A DNA stretch of 64,000 nucleotides from Aquisediminimonas sp031376385 (GCA_031376385.1 JANMDQ010000021.1:56607-120606); one strand, 5' to 3'; positions 8,680 to 18,390 are shown, counted from the first letter of the stretch. Notes: a model not told the origin generated them from the letters alone. Numbers and translations: made by a program.

Positions 8680-9511
8680 ATTTAGCCTCAAATTCAGCGA
8701 TCATGCCTTTGGCGAGAAGGCCAGCCTGTTCAATCCAGCTATCCCGCGTGATGCGATTTTTGAACGTGCCAAGATGGTCATCCACCTTGTCAATTTCTGC
8801 TGCACCCCAAGCCGCAATCTGGTCAAAGCGCGTAATGCCAAGGCCCACGAGAAGCGTATTCAGTTTTGGCCCAATGCCTTTGATTTGCAGAAGATCATCC
8901 GCATCACCAACTGCCCCCGGTATGCCAATGGCCAGCATCGCGGCTGCCCCTGCTCCGGCAGCAGCGGTCTTTACGGTCCCGTAAATGCGTTCCCATTCCG
9001 GCATGTTACCAGCGGCAAGAAGTTTCGCCTGCGGGATCCATTCTTCGCGACCGATCCGGTCCTTGAATTGACCGAGATGATCGTCAACCTTATCAACATC
9101 GCCTGCCGTCCAGTTGGCGATTTGGTCAAACCGAGAGATGCCAAGACCATTGAGAACGCCGTTCAACTTTGGCCCAATGCCTTTGATGATCAGTAAATCA
9201 TCTGCTGCGCCAACAGCAGCTGGAATGCCAATTGCCGTGAGGGCAATGCCACCCGCGACAGCCGCTGCACCCAGACCGACGTCAGGGACCGAAACTTTCG
9301 GGATGGCGACTGGTTCAGGCGCCTTGAAGGCAACAGGTTCAGGTTTGGGAACCGCAACGGGTTCAACCCGCGGTGTGGGTGCCGCATAAGCAAGTTCGGC
9401 ATCTCTGCTGACGCCGCCCATTCGCGCCCAAATCCACAGACCCGTCAAAAAGCCGAGCAGAAGGGGCAGTAAACTCCAAAACCACGGCACAGATGCACAA
9501 AGTGGCCACAT
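8651..9511 (-). CDS. Membrane-anchored protein with two tandem helix-hairpin-helix-type repeats
   Basis: A 286-residue protein. One transmembrane helix near the N-terminus (FWSLLPLLLGFLTGLWIWA) is followed by a Pro/Glu-rich linker (residues about 45-80). Two copies of a 65-residue module follow (about 105-170 and 205-270). Each holds DDLL-IKGIGPKLN, then LGI-RFDQIA, then VDDHLG-FK-RI, matching the helix-hairpin-helix fold seen in DUF4332-like and NuoE-associated proteins. HhH modules often bind DNA or protein; the partner here is unknown. GAGAGG precedes the start. It follows the OmpA-like gene and a 33-residue membrane protein and seems to form one operon with them. Confidence 0.75.
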   Translation of the reverse strand: MWPLCASVPWFWSLLPLLLGFLTGLWIWARMGGVSRDAELAYAAPTPRVEPVAVPKPEPVAFKAPEPVAIPKVSVPDVGLGAAAVAGGIALTAIGIPAAVGAADDLLIIKGIGPKLNGVLNGLGISRFDQIANWTAGDVDKVDDHLGQFKDRIGREEWIPQAKLLAAGNMPEWERIYGTVKTAAAGAGAAAMLAIGIPGAVGDADDLLQIKGIGPKLNTLLVGLGITRFDQIAAWGAAEIDKVDDHLGTFKNRITRDSWIEQAGLLAKGMIAEFEAKFGKLDSENK

Positions 9512-9540
9512 ATTAAATTCCTCTCAAAATCTTGTGCGCG

Positions 9541-9642
9541 TTAGCTGTTATCAGATGAAGTGCGGCCCCAAATGAGCCACGCAATCAACAGGCCAATCGC
9601 GTAAAAAATGAGTGCAGGGATGAGTGTGCTGATAAAAGACAT
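9541..9642 (-). CDS. 33-residue single-span membrane protein
   Basis: A very short gene between the OmpA-like and HhH genes. It encodes one hydrophobic helix (TLIPALIFYAIGLLIAWLIW) and a short polar tail ending SSDNS. A strong ribosome binding site (GGAGG, 7 nt before ATG 9642) supports real translation. The gaps to its neighbours are 12 and 29 bp, so it is almost certainly co-transcribed with both. It could be a small accessory subunit of the membrane-anchored HhH protein (inference). Confidence 0.7.
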   Translation of the reverse strand: MSFISTLIPALIFYAIGLLIAWLIWGRTSSDNS

Positions 9643-9654
9643 GGTGATCCTCCC

Positions 9655-10224
9655 TTACTTACCAGCGGCGGCAGGAGCCGCACTGGTGGCGGCGACTTTG
9701 AATTCGATGCGCCGGTTCTTGGCATGCGCTGCTGAATTCATTGCAGGATCAAGCGGAGCAGTTTCACCGAAGCCCTTTGGCAAAAGCCGTGCAGTTGGCA
9801 CGCCGCGTTCGACCAGAGCCGAGACAACGGAATTGGCCCTCTCTTCGGACAAGCGCTGATTGGGCACTGTGCCGCCCGTGACATCGGTGTGCCCAGCCAC
9901 TTCAACTGACGTTCCGGCGCAAGCCTTCAATTCGGTTGCCAAGGCTTCAATCAATGTCAGCGAGTCAGGCGCGATTGCAGCGCCGCCGGTTACGAAGTTG
10001 ATGGTCTTGCCTTTGATAATGCCGTCGACTTTCGTCTGGCAGCTGACAATGGCTTCAGCAGTCGCCGGTGCTTCGGCAACGCCCGCTGCAGGCACAGGGG
10101 CCGCGATGGCAGGAGCGGAGGCGTTTGCGGCGCATTTTTCGCCGAATTTCATTGGGCCGTGCAGGAACCACGCAACTGCTGTGGTCGCCAAGGCACCAAT
10201 GACGATTTTGGTCACTGGGTTCAT
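9655..10224 (-). CDS. OmpA-family protein with peptidoglycan-binding domain
   Basis: A 189-residue protein with an N-terminal hydrophobic segment (VTKIVIGALATTAVAWFL) and an Ala/Pro-rich linker. Its C-terminal OmpA domain contains VEVAGHTDVTGG, NQRLSEERANSV and the arginine pair in NRRIEFKV, which contacts diaminopimelate in peptidoglycan. It probably anchors or senses the cell wall. The start ATG 10224 follows AGAGGGGA; an upstream frame extension to 10257 is unlikely. It is first in a three-gene cluster with the small membrane protein and the HhH protein. Confidence 0.85.
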   Translation of the reverse strand: MNPVTKIVIGALATTAVAWFLHGPMKFGEKCAANASAPAIAAPVPAAGVAEAPATAEAIVSCQTKVDGIIKGKTINFVTGGAAIAPDSLTLIEALATELKACAGTSVEVAGHTDVTGGTVPNQRLSEERANSVVSALVERGVPTARLLPKGFGETAPLDPAMNSAAHAKNRRIEFKVAATSAAPAAAGK

Positions 10225-10343
10225 CTTTCCATCCCCTCTTAGGGTTATACGCAACACGGAAACGCGTGAGGTGCGACTCCGCTGGCCGCCACCCTAACGG
10301 AGGAAATGGAAGAGTCTAGTAAGGGGGCGGGCAAAGATGCCCC

Positions 10344-12122
10344 CTACTGCTCGCGCGCCGCCACTTTCTGCGAACCTGCAAGCGAAGTCAGCTTCAGAAA
10401 CTCCTCCCGCAAATATCCGCGCTGTTCTCCTGCCAGCGCACGGACATCAGCAAAGCTGAAATCGCCCAGATATTTGTCACCGCGCAACTTCTGCCCGAAC
10501 GCGGCAACAGCGGTTGCGAATGCCATGTCTCCGGTTGGACGTGCGGCGCGTTGGAACTGGCCATAGCCAATCGGCTGTTCAATCAGCATCGACGTATCGC
10601 CGTCTGGCAATTTATAGCGCAGCTTGAGCCAGCCCACTTCGCGCGGCGGCAAAGCAATCATGGACTTTGAAGGCATTTTGTTCGCCTCATACCGCCGTTC
10701 TGGCAGCCATCCGGGGCGGCCAGCGGTCACAATCTCGTACAGTGCCGTCACCTGATGGCCAGACCCAATGTCTCCGGCATCGACCTTGTCATTGTTAAAA
10801 TCCTCTTCGGCCAAAATGCGGTTTTCATATCCGATCAGGCGGTATTCCTTCACCACAGCGGGATCAAACTCCAGCTGGATCTTCACATCCTTCGCTATTG
10901 TGAAAATGGTGGCGGCCATTTCTTCATCCAGCACCTTTTGCGCTTCTAAGGCCGTATCGATATAGGCATAGTTGCCGTTGCCAATATCGGCGACCTTTTC
11001 CATCATCGCTTCATTGTAATTGCCTTGGCCGAAGCCGAGCGTGGTCAGCGTGATGCCAGTTTCGCGGTTCTTTTTGACAATGGCCTCGATGCCGTCGTTG
11101 GAACTGATGCCGACGTTGAAATCACCGTCTGTCGCCATGATCACTCGGTTCACGCCGCCGCGCACGAAATTGGCGCGTGCCGTTGCGTAGGCAAGCTCCA
11201 TCCCCTGCCCGCCTGCCGTCGATCCGCCCGCCTGCAAGCAGTCGAGCGCCTGCTTCACGTAGCGCGGCTGATTGGTCGGATCGAGGACGATACCCGCAGC
11301 GCCGGCATAAACCACTATCGAAACCCGGTCATTCGGGCCAAGCCTATCCGCCAGCATCGACAAAGACGTTTTTACCAGCGGCAACTTATCCTGCGCAAGC
11401 ATCGATCCCGACACATCGACCAGGAACACAAGGTTTGTGGCTGGACGTTCAGCCTTTGGCAGATCAAACCCCTTTATCCCAATGCGGAGCAGCGTTGTGT
11501 TCGGATTCCAAGGCGTTTTCGCCATATCGGCTGTCACACTGAACGGGCGGCTGCGGTCCTTGGGCAGCGGATAATCATAGCGGAAATAATTGAGCATTTC
11601 TTCCGTCCGCACTGCGTCCACAGGCGGGGTTTGGCCTTGGGTTAGGAATCGGCGAACATTGGCATAGCTTCCTGTGTCAACATCGACTGAGAAAGTCGAA
11701 ACAGGCTCACTCGCAGTTGATTTGATGCTGGCGACTTCTTTGCCGGTATAGCGTTCGCGGTTTTCAATCTGCGGCTGTAGCGTTGGGTATGGCATCGACA
11801 TGCGCGTCCGTGCTGCATCGCCCGCTATAACACCGGGAGGAGCCATTTTGGATACGGACGGAGTCGGCATAGGAGCCACTGGCGGCGGAGGGGCAGGGTA
11901 GGATGAACTTCCGTTGCCATAACGCTTCACTTTTTGGCCCGTAACTATGACATCGCCGTCACTGTCACTCCCTTGACGACAGCGAACCGGACTATCGTCA
12001 GGCACGGGCGCTGGCTTCACAACTGGCTGACTCCTCGCGCCGACCGAACTGACTGGCGCGGAAATGAGGGACAGGAGCCCGAGGGCGGCGATGCTGCGGG
12101 AGGCACGAGTGAGTGACGGCAT
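10344..12122 (-). CDS. VWA domain protein with DUF3520 C-terminus (YfbK-like)
   Basis: A 592-residue exported protein. It has a signal peptide (IAALGLLSLISAPVSSVGA), a Pro-rich linker, and a von Willebrand factor N-terminal region (FSVDVDTGSYANVRRFL). The VWA domain has an intact metal-ion-dependent adhesion motif, DVSGSM (residues about 239-244), with later T and D ligands (ATDGDFNVG). The C-terminal DUF3520-type region follows. Such proteins bind Mg2+ and mediate protein contacts at the envelope. It is divergent from the CreD gene, with 170 bp between starts. Confidence 0.85.
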   Translation of the reverse strand: MPSLTRASRSIAALGLLSLISAPVSSVGARSQPVVKPAPVPDDSPVRCRQGSDSDGDVIVTGQKVKRYGNGSSSYPAPPPPVAPMPTPSVSKMAPPGVIAGDAARTRMSMPYPTLQPQIENRERYTGKEVASIKSTASEPVSTFSVDVDTGSYANVRRFLTQGQTPPVDAVRTEEMLNYFRYDYPLPKDRSRPFSVTADMAKTPWNPNTTLLRIGIKGFDLPKAERPATNLVFLVDVSGSMLAQDKLPLVKTSLSMLADRLGPNDRVSIVVYAGAAGIVLDPTNQPRYVKQALDCLQAGGSTAGGQGMELAYATARANFVRGGVNRVIMATDGDFNVGISSNDGIEAIVKKNRETGITLTTLGFGQGNYNEAMMEKVADIGNGNYAYIDTALEAQKVLDEEMAATIFTIAKDVKIQLEFDPAVVKEYRLIGYENRILAEEDFNNDKVDAGDIGSGHQVTALYEIVTAGRPGWLPERRYEANKMPSKSMIALPPREVGWLKLRYKLPDGDTSMLIEQPIGYGQFQRAARPTGDMAFATAVAAFGQKLRGDKYLGDFSFADVRALAGEQRGYLREEFLKLTSLAGSQKVAAREQ

Positions 12123-12292
12123 GGAAATCCCCTAACGCTGACTGTGGCTCTCAATACAGGCGAAGCGTGCTGAATGGTGGGTGAATGCACTGGCTTCGCT
12201 CTGCTTCTGCACCACCTCTCCACATATCGCGCATTCTCGCTGCGCGCCTCAGGACCATTGCGGACGCTCCACATCCGCAAAGGGGAATAATA

Positions 12293-13699
12293 ATGTCCTT
12301 TACCTCACCGTCCACCAACGGGGACCGCAGCCCCGGCATGAAATTCCTGATCATGCTGGCCGCTGGCTTCCTGCTTTCGATCCCGATCCTGTCGATCTAC
12401 CTTCTCAACTATGACCGCCAATCCAGATCAAAGGAGGCGCGCGAATCCATTGCGGAAGGCTGGGGCGGCGCACAAAGGCTGGTCGGCCCGCTGCTGATCA
12501 TTCCTTACACAACGCAAGAAACCGTGAATGTTGAAGAAAATGGCAAACAGGTCTCAAAAGTGCAGCTGGTTCGCCGCGAACTGACGATCGAGCCCAGCAC
12601 GTCGTCGCTGCAAACCAAACTCATCCCCGAACGGCGCAAACGGTCAATCTATGAATCTGTTGTCTATCAGGCCGATCATAAGGGTGAGGCTCGCTATGTT
12701 TTGCCCGATGATCTGGACAAGAGCGAATCACCGCTGGCGTCGCTCAGGTTCGACCAAGCCGAATTACGTTTTGGACTGTCCGACGTTCAGGGCCTGGCCG
12801 GAACCACTCCCGTCGCGCGGATTGGCGGAAAGACTCTGAAACTCAAACCAGGCGCTAGCTCGCTTGGCCAAGGCTTTCACGGCGAATTTGATGCGACCGC
12901 TCTGAAATCTGGCGAGCTGGCGGCGGACTTTGCCTTCGGCTTTCGCGGCAACGGGATGCTGACGATGCAACCCAAAGGCACTGAAACGATGTGGACTGTC
13001 ACATCCCCTTGGCAAAGCCCCAGCTTCAAAGGGATGTTGCCCATTACCCGTACCATCGACGGCACAGGCTTCACCGCGACCTGGAAAGCTGGCGGCCTTG
13101 GCCTGGGTGGTAGCGGCACACCCGAAGCAGATGCCATTTATGGCGATGACCGCGTTGCTGATCCTGACCAGGCCGTCAGCAAAGCCGAAGCGCGGGTCGA
13201 TCTGTTTGAACCCGTCGATATTTACAACCAGGTCGACCGCGCCACCAAATATGGCTTTCTGTTTGTCGGCTTTACGTTCGTCGCCTTCCTGATGTTTGAT
13301 GTCATTGGCGGGGTCCGTGTTTCGCTGATCGAATATCTACTGGTTGGCGCAGGACTTGTGATGTTCTTCGTCCTCCTGCTCGCGATGGCCGAAGTGGTTG
13401 GCTTTGGAACCGCCTATGCCCTCGCCAGCGGCGGGATCATCGGATTGATCACGGCTTATTCGGCTGCTGTCCTTAAAAGTTGGGGCCGGGCGAAATGGAT
13501 CGGCGGGCTGTTGTCCGGTCTCTACGGTACGCTCTACGTGCTGCTGAGCCTTGAGGCTTACTCGCTCTTGATCGGATCGCTTCTGCTCTTTGTTGCCCTT
13601 GCCGGGGTGATGTATCTGACCCGCAACATCGATTGGGGCCAGAAAAAGCTGGGCGACACGCCAGAGCCATTGGCCCCGGCGCGGGTGGTGGCTGGTTAA
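12293..13699 (+). CDS. creD: CreD-like inner-membrane envelope protein
   Basis: A 468-residue membrane protein of the CreD (Cet) family, linked in enterobacteria to envelope integrity and the CreBC response. One N-terminal helix (FLIMLAAGFLLSIPILSIYLL) is followed by a large periplasmic domain (residues about 50-330, starting EARESIAEGWGGAQRLVGPL) and then a cluster of five or six hydrophobic helices. ATG 12293 is preceded by AAGGGG; a longer in-frame opening to 12185 is not conserved-looking. No CreBC genes are nearby. The 3' end overlaps the purD 3' end by 4 bp (convergent). Confidence 0.85.
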   Translation: MSFTSPSTNGDRSPGMKFLIMLAAGFLLSIPILSIYLLNYDRQSRSKEARESIAEGWGGAQRLVGPLLIIPYTTQETVNVEENGKQVSKVQLVRRELTIEPSTSSLQTKLIPERRKRSIYESVVYQADHKGEARYVLPDDLDKSESPLASLRFDQAELRFGLSDVQGLAGTTPVARIGGKTLKLKPGASSLGQGFHGEFDATALKSGELAADFAFGFRGNGMLTMQPKGTETMWTVTSPWQSPSFKGMLPITRTIDGTGFTATWKAGGLGLGGSGTPEADAIYGDDRVADPDQAVSKAEARVDLFEPVDIYNQVDRATKYGFLFVGFTFVAFLMFDVIGGVRVSLIEYLLVGAGLVMFFVLLLAMAEVVGFGTAYALASGGIIGLITAYSAAVLKSWGRAKWIGGLLSGLYGTLYVLLSLEAYSLLIGSLLLFVALAGVMYLTRNIDWGQKKLGDTPEPLAPARVVAG

Positions 13700-14964
13700 A
13701 GCGCTTCCCGCTCCACTTCGCGCCAGCCAATATCGCGGCGGCAAAAACCGGACGGGAAGGTGATAGCATCGACAGCGGCATAGGCCCCGGCCTGTGCCGC
13801 TGTTACGCTGTCTGCCGCTGCGGTAACAGTCAGCACCCGCCCGCCAGAGGCAACCAATTGACCATCTGAGAGCGCTGTGCCCGCGTGAAAGACTTTGGCT
13901 GCACCCACATCGCCAATAGCGATGGAACCGCCCTTTTCTGGCGCGTCAGGATAGCCCTTAGCCGCCATCACCACAGTAAGCGCTACCTCGTCCGAAAAGC
14001 GCGGCACCTCTGCCTCCGCCAGCCGCCGCTCCGCCACGGCCAGCATCAACGCCACCAAATCCCCTTGAAACCGTGACATGAGCACCTGGCATTCAGGATC
14101 GCCAAAGCGGCAATTATATTCGATCAGTTTGGGGCCTTCGTCGGTCAGCATCAGTCCCGCGAACAATACGCCCGAGTAAGGCATATCCCGCGCCATCATT
14201 ATTTCCACGGTTGGCGCGATAATCTCAGTCATCACGCGTGCCTTCAGCGCGGGCGTGAGGACCGTTGCAGGCGAATAGGCCCCCATGCCACCTGTGTTGG
14301 GGCCGGTGTCACCTTCCCCAACCCGCTTGTGATCCTGCGCGGAACCGAAGGCGACGATGCTGGTGCCGTCCGTCAGCGCGAAGAAGCTTGCTTCCTCACC
14401 TGTCATGAAATCCTCAATCACGACGGCTGCCCCAGCTTCGCCGAACCCACCGCCGAACATATCCTCAATCGCGGCCTCGGCGTCTGCGAGTGTCTCGGCA
14501 ATGATGACGCCTTTGCCAGCGGCGAGGCCATCTGCCTTGATCACATAGGGAGCCTTGAAATCCGCCAGTCCCGCCAGCGCGTCAGCTTTGGTCGCGTAGC
14601 GTTCATAAGCGGCTGTCGGGATGTTCGCGGTGGAACACAGGTCCTTGGTAAAGCCCTTTGATCCTTCCAGCTGAGCGGCCAGCTTGCCTGGTCCGAAACA
14701 GGCGATGTCTGCAATGTCGAGGCTATCGGCTAGGCCGTCGACCAGCGGTGCTTCAGGCCCGATGACAACCAGATCGACATCATGATCCACACAAAACATG
14801 ACAACTGCAACATGATCGCGCGGGTCGACATCCACGAGAGTTGCTTCCTCTGCAATGCCGGGGTTGCCCGGTGCGGCATAGAGTGTATCGCAGAGCGGTG
14901 ACTGCGCCAGCTTCCACGCCAGCGCATGTTCGCGCCCGCCCGAACCGATCAACAGGATGTTCAT
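13696..14964 (-). CDS. purD: Phosphoribosylamine-glycine ligase
   Basis: A 422-residue ATP-grasp enzyme of purine synthesis that joins glycine to phosphoribosylamine. It begins MNILLIGSGGREHALAWKL, the family hallmark, and contains the ATP-grasp loop YVIKADGLAAGKGV, the QDHKRVGEGDTGPNTGGMGA signature, and ligand residues in IEYNCRFGDPECQ. The start ATG 14964 is chosen on this N-terminus; the frame runs on to 15069 only antisense to xseA. It starts back to back with xseA, so their promoters must lie within each other's 5' coding region. Confidence 0.95.
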   Translation of the reverse strand: MNILLIGSGGREHALAWKLAQSPLCDTLYAAPGNPGIAEEATLVDVDPRDHVAVVMFCVDHDVDLVVIGPEAPLVDGLADSLDIADIACFGPGKLAAQLEGSKGFTKDLCSTANIPTAAYERYATKADALAGLADFKAPYVIKADGLAAGKGVIIAETLADAEAAIEDMFGGGFGEAGAAVVIEDFMTGEEASFFALTDGTSIVAFGSAQDHKRVGEGDTGPNTGGMGAYSPATVLTPALKARVMTEIIAPTVEIMMARDMPYSGVLFAGLMLTDEGPKLIEYNCRFGDPECQVLMSRFQGDLVALMLAVAERRLAEAEVPRFSDEVALTVVMAAKGYPDAPEKGGSIAIGDVGAAKVFHAGTALSDGQLVASGGRVLTVTAAADSVTAAQAGAYAAVDAITFPSGFCRRDIGWREVEREAL

Positions 14965-14965
14965 A

Positions 14966-16276
14966 GTGCCTGATTTCCTAGACGAAACTGAAGGCAAGCT
15001 GTTAGCCAGTGAACGCCCCGGCGACAATGCCGGAGCCTTGTCGGTCACTGAAATATCCTCTTTGCTCAAACGTCATGTCGAAAGCGGATTTTCCCATGTG
15101 CGCATTCGCGGCGAGATATCGGGCTTCAAACGCCCCGGCTCCGGCCATCTTTATTTCGCGCTAAAGGATGAGAACGCCGTTATTGACGGAGTGATGTGGA
15201 AGGGCGGAGCCGCGCGGCTCGCGTTTGTACCGCAGGACGGTGTTGAAGTCATCGCCAGTGGCAAATTGACGACTTATCCCGGCCGGTCAAAATATCAGAT
15301 CGTGGTCGATAGCATGGAAATCGCAGGCGAAGGTGCACTGCTGGCTTTGCTGGAGAAACTCAAAGTGCGGCTTGGCGCAGAAGGGCTGTTCGCCCCGGAA
15401 CGCAAGCGCGCGCTGCCGTTTTTGCCGCACACCATCGGCGTTGTGACATCGCCGACCGGGGCTGTGATCCGCGATATCCTTCACCGCCTTGCTGACCGAT
15501 GCCCGACGCGAGTGATTGTCTGGCCAGTGCTGGTGCAAGGCAACGGCGCGGCGGCGCAGATCGCAGCAGCGGTCAATGGCTTCTCCGCCATGCAAGGCGC
15601 AGACCGGCCCGACCTTGTGATCGTCGCGCGCGGCGGCGGATCAATCGAGGACCTATGGGCGTTTAACGAAGAACCCGTCGTGCGCGCGGTCGCCACCTGC
15701 ACCATCCCGACGATTTCGGCTGTCGGGCATGAGACGGATACGACCCTGTGTGATTTTGCCGCAGACGTTCGTGCGCCAACGCCTACGGCAGCAGCAGAAA
15801 TGGCCGTACCTGTGCGCAGTGAGCTGATCTCGGGCCTAGAAAGCACAGGCGCACGAAGCCTACGCTTGGTGCGCCGTTATGCCGAGCGCGCAGAGGAGCG
15901 CCTCACTGCAACAGCCCGCCGATTGCCAAAGCCTGATGCTTTGCTGGGCCCCCAAAGCCAGCGCGCCGATGATCTGGGGGAACGGGCCAAACGCGGCTTA
16001 AGTCTGCGGATCAGCCGAGCCAATGCTGATCTTGCGCGCACATCCGGCGTGCTCCGCCCCGCGATGCTGGTTCAGCGTTTTACGAGCGCGGGAAACAAGC
16101 TCGATCAGCTTTGGCGTGTCGCCCAATCGCTCCACCCAGATCTTCCGCTTAAACGCGGTTATGCCCGAATTGGCGACCACAATGGAGGTATCGTCACAAG
16201 CGCCCAGGCGGCTCGCACGGCAGGAAAGCTGGTGCTGACCTTTGCTGATGGGGCAGTGGACGCAGAGGTTTCTTAA
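14966..16276 (+). CDS. xseA: Exodeoxyribonuclease VII large subunit
   Basis: A 436-residue catalytic subunit of exonuclease VII, which degrades single-stranded DNA. The N-terminal OB-fold shows HVRIRGEISGFKRPGSGHLYFALKDE, and the catalytic core shows GVVTSPTGAVIRDI, VIVARGGGSIEDLWAFN and SAVGHETDTTLCDFAAD. GTG 14966 (V-P-D-F-L) is favoured because AGGA sits about 10 nt upstream; ATG 14957 would overlap the purD start. The small subunit xseB is not in the window. Confidence 0.93.
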   Translation: MPDFLDETEGKLLASERPGDNAGALSVTEISSLLKRHVESGFSHVRIRGEISGFKRPGSGHLYFALKDENAVIDGVMWKGGAARLAFVPQDGVEVIASGKLTTYPGRSKYQIVVDSMEIAGEGALLALLEKLKVRLGAEGLFAPERKRALPFLPHTIGVVTSPTGAVIRDILHRLADRCPTRVIVWPVLVQGNGAAAQIAAAVNGFSAMQGADRPDLVIVARGGGSIEDLWAFNEEPVVRAVATCTIPTISAVGHETDTTLCDFAADVRAPTPTAAAEMAVPVRSELISGLESTGARSLRLVRRYAERAEERLTATARRLPKPDALLGPQSQRADDLGERAKRGLSLRISRANADLARTSGVLRPAMLVQRFTSAGNKLDQLWRVAQSLHPDLPLKRGYARIGDHNGGIVTSAQAARTAGKLVLTFADGAVDAEVS

Positions 16277-16326
16277 CTTGCCACTGGGTGGCACAGGCCT
16301 TAGCCGATGATGATGGTCTCAAAGTC

Positions 16327-18075
16327 ATGAACCCCCTTTCAATCACCCGATCTATCACTGGCCAACAGTGGCGCTGGCGCGGCGCTTCGGCGGACGGGCT
16401 GGGGAGCGATGATCTCGTTACGCAATTGCTTCTTTCTCGCGGATGCCCGCCAGATGCTCTGGCGGCTTACCGCGCACCGACCATCCGTGCGTTCATGCCT
16501 GACCCATCGATCTTTCGAGATATGGACCGCGCGGCGGAGCGGCTGGCCGATGCCGTTATCGCGCAGGAAAAAGTCACCATCTTCGGCGATTATGATGTGG
16601 ACGGCGCAACGTCGGCTGCGCTTCTCATTCGTCTCCTCCGCGACCTTGGCTTGCATGCAGATGCTTACATTCCCGACCGGCTAATGGAAGGCTATGGGCC
16701 GTCCGGCGCGGCTTTGGTGCAACTGGCAGAGGCTGGCTCCACCCTGATCATCACTGTCGATTGCGGGGCGCAAGCCTATGAAGCGCTTTCAATGGCAAAG
16801 GGCGCGGGCGTTGATGTCGTCGTCGTCGATCATCATCAATGCGCCACTCAACTCCCCGATGCCTTCGCGCTTGTGAACCCCAACCGGCTGGACGAAGGCG
16901 AAGGTGCTACGCACGGTCATCTGGCGGCTGTCGGTGTCGCGTGGTTGCTCGGCGCAGCACTGATCCGATTGTTACGCGGTCAGGGCTATTTTGAAAATCG
17001 CGCAGAACCTAAACTGCTTGATCTGTTAGATATCGTTGCGTTGGGAACAGTGGCTGACGTCGCTCAGTTGCGAGGCCTTAATCGCGCATTTGTGGCGCAA
17101 GGTCTGAAAGTCATGGCGGGCCGCCACAATGTTGGTCTGGATGCGCTTATTACCGCCTCTCGCCTCAATCGCGCGCCGATTTGCTCTGATTTAGGCTTCG
17201 CACTGGGGCCGCGCATCAACGCGGGCGGTCGTGTGGGCAAATCCGATCTCGGTGTGCGCTTGCTTACCACCCAAGACCCAGACGAAGCGCGAGACATTGC
17301 CGCTGAGCTAGACGCTCTGAACCAAGAACGGCGCATGATTGAAGGCGATGTTCAGGCTGAGGCGGAGCTGGCCGCAATTGGCCAAGGCAACCGCGCCGTC
17401 GCTCTTGTTTCGGGCTTAGGCTGGCACCCCGGGGTTATCGGCATTGTTGCCGGGCGCCTGAAGGAAAAACTCAAACGCCCCGCTATTGTGATCGCAGTGG
17501 ATGAAGACGGTATTGGCAAAGGATCAGGCCGGTCAATTTACGGTGTCGATCTGGGCGCGGCAATCTTGGCCGCAAAGGAACAGGGCTTGCTGGTCGCAGG
17601 CGGCGGCCACGCAATGGCGGCGGGGCTGACTGTGGCCGCTGACAAGATCGATGCGCTCGCCGAGTTCCTCGACGCACGGCTCTCAAGTGATGTCGCCAAA
17701 GCAAGCGAAGATCGCAGCCTGCAACTCGACGTTGTAGTCGCTGTCGGCGGCGTCACGCCCGCACTGGTGGAGGCGCTGGAGGCAGGTGGTCCTTACGGCA
17801 TGGGTTGGCCCGCTCCGCGCATTGCCGCGGGCCCGATGCGGGTGGTGAAGGCCGATATCGTGGGCAAAGACCATGTTCGCGCCATCATGGCAGGCGATGA
17901 TGGCCGCTCCCTAAAATGTGTGGCATTCAGACAAGGAGAGACAGAACTTGGTCAGGCTATCCTGTCCGCACCTAAAGACCGACGGCTGTGGGTGGCGGGC
18001 CGCGCAAAGATTGACGATTGGGGCAGCAGGCCAGCCGCTGAACTCCATATCGATGATGCGGCATGGGTAGACTAA
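16327..18075 (+). CDS. recJ: Single-stranded-DNA-specific exonuclease RecJ
   Basis: A 582-residue 5'-3' ssDNA exonuclease of recombination and mismatch repair. The DHH phosphoesterase motifs are intact: FGDYDVDGATSAAL (D88, D90, D92), ITVDCGAQ and VVVDHHQ. The DHHA1 part shows GPRINAGGRVGKSDLGV and VAGGGHAMAAGL. The start ATG 16327 matches family N-termini (SITRSITGQQWRWR) although its Shine-Dalgarno is weak. It follows xseA by 50 bp in the same direction, making a likely two-gene DNA-repair transcript. Confidence 0.94.
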   Translation: MNPLSITRSITGQQWRWRGASADGLGSDDLVTQLLLSRGCPPDALAAYRAPTIRAFMPDPSIFRDMDRAAERLADAVIAQEKVTIFGDYDVDGATSAALLIRLLRDLGLHADAYIPDRLMEGYGPSGAALVQLAEAGSTLIITVDCGAQAYEALSMAKGAGVDVVVVDHHQCATQLPDAFALVNPNRLDEGEGATHGHLAAVGVAWLLGAALIRLLRGQGYFENRAEPKLLDLLDIVALGTVADVAQLRGLNRAFVAQGLKVMAGRHNVGLDALITASRLNRAPICSDLGFALGPRINAGGRVGKSDLGVRLLTTQDPDEARDIAAELDALNQERRMIEGDVQAEAELAAIGQGNRAVALVSGLGWHPGVIGIVAGRLKEKLKRPAIVIAVDEDGIGKGSGRSIYGVDLGAAILAAKEQGLLVAGGGHAMAAGLTVAADKIDALAEFLDARLSSDVAKASEDRSLQLDVVVAVGGVTPALVEALEAGGPYGMGWPAPRIAAGPMRVVKADIVGKDHVRAIMAGDDGRSLKCVAFRQGETELGQAILSAPKDRRLWVAGRAKIDDWGSRPAAELHIDDAAWVD

Positions 18076-18153
18076 GAAACTAAGCCCAACCGGTATGCCA
18101 AGCCTTGACCTTGGCCTTGCGACACCGTAATGGCCCGCCCACGCCAAGCAATT

Positions 18154-18228
18154 GGCCCCTTCGTCTAGCGGTTAGGACGCGGCCCTTTCACGGCTGAAAC
18201 ACGGGTTCGATTCCCGTAGGGGTCACCA
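18154..18228 (+). tRNA. tRNA-Glu (anticodon UUC)
   Basis: A 75-nt cloverleaf with CCA encoded. The acceptor stem pairs GGCCCCT with AGGGGTC, the anticodon stem pairs CGGCC with GGCTG around loop CTTTCAC with anticodon TTC at 18187-18189, and the T-loop is GGTTCGATTCC. An integrase gene starts 163 bp downstream in the same direction, the usual position when a tRNA 3' end serves as attachment site. Confidence 0.95.
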
Positions 18229-18341
18229 GAACACCTTCCAGCGACGTCCAGAAACGTCCGGAAAGTGCCTGTTTTCCTAGACTTTTTGATGTTATAGTGT
18301 CCACCGGAATTTGGTGAGATGCGGGTAGTGCCAATCAATTT

Positions 18342-18390
18342 GATGGTATCGTTGATGGTATCTCGCCGTAGTCGAGAAAGCGATACCATC
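18342..18390 (+). promoter_or_regulatory. Repeat/hairpin just upstream of the integrase start
   Basis: GATGGTATC occurs directly repeated at 18342 and 18354, and inverted as CGATACCATC at 18381-18390, which touches the integrase ATG at 18391. In RNA the arms could fold into a 10-bp hairpin next to the start codon. It could be an integrase or excisionase arm-binding site or a translational control hairpin. The repeats are seen; the function is inference. Confidence 0.45.
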
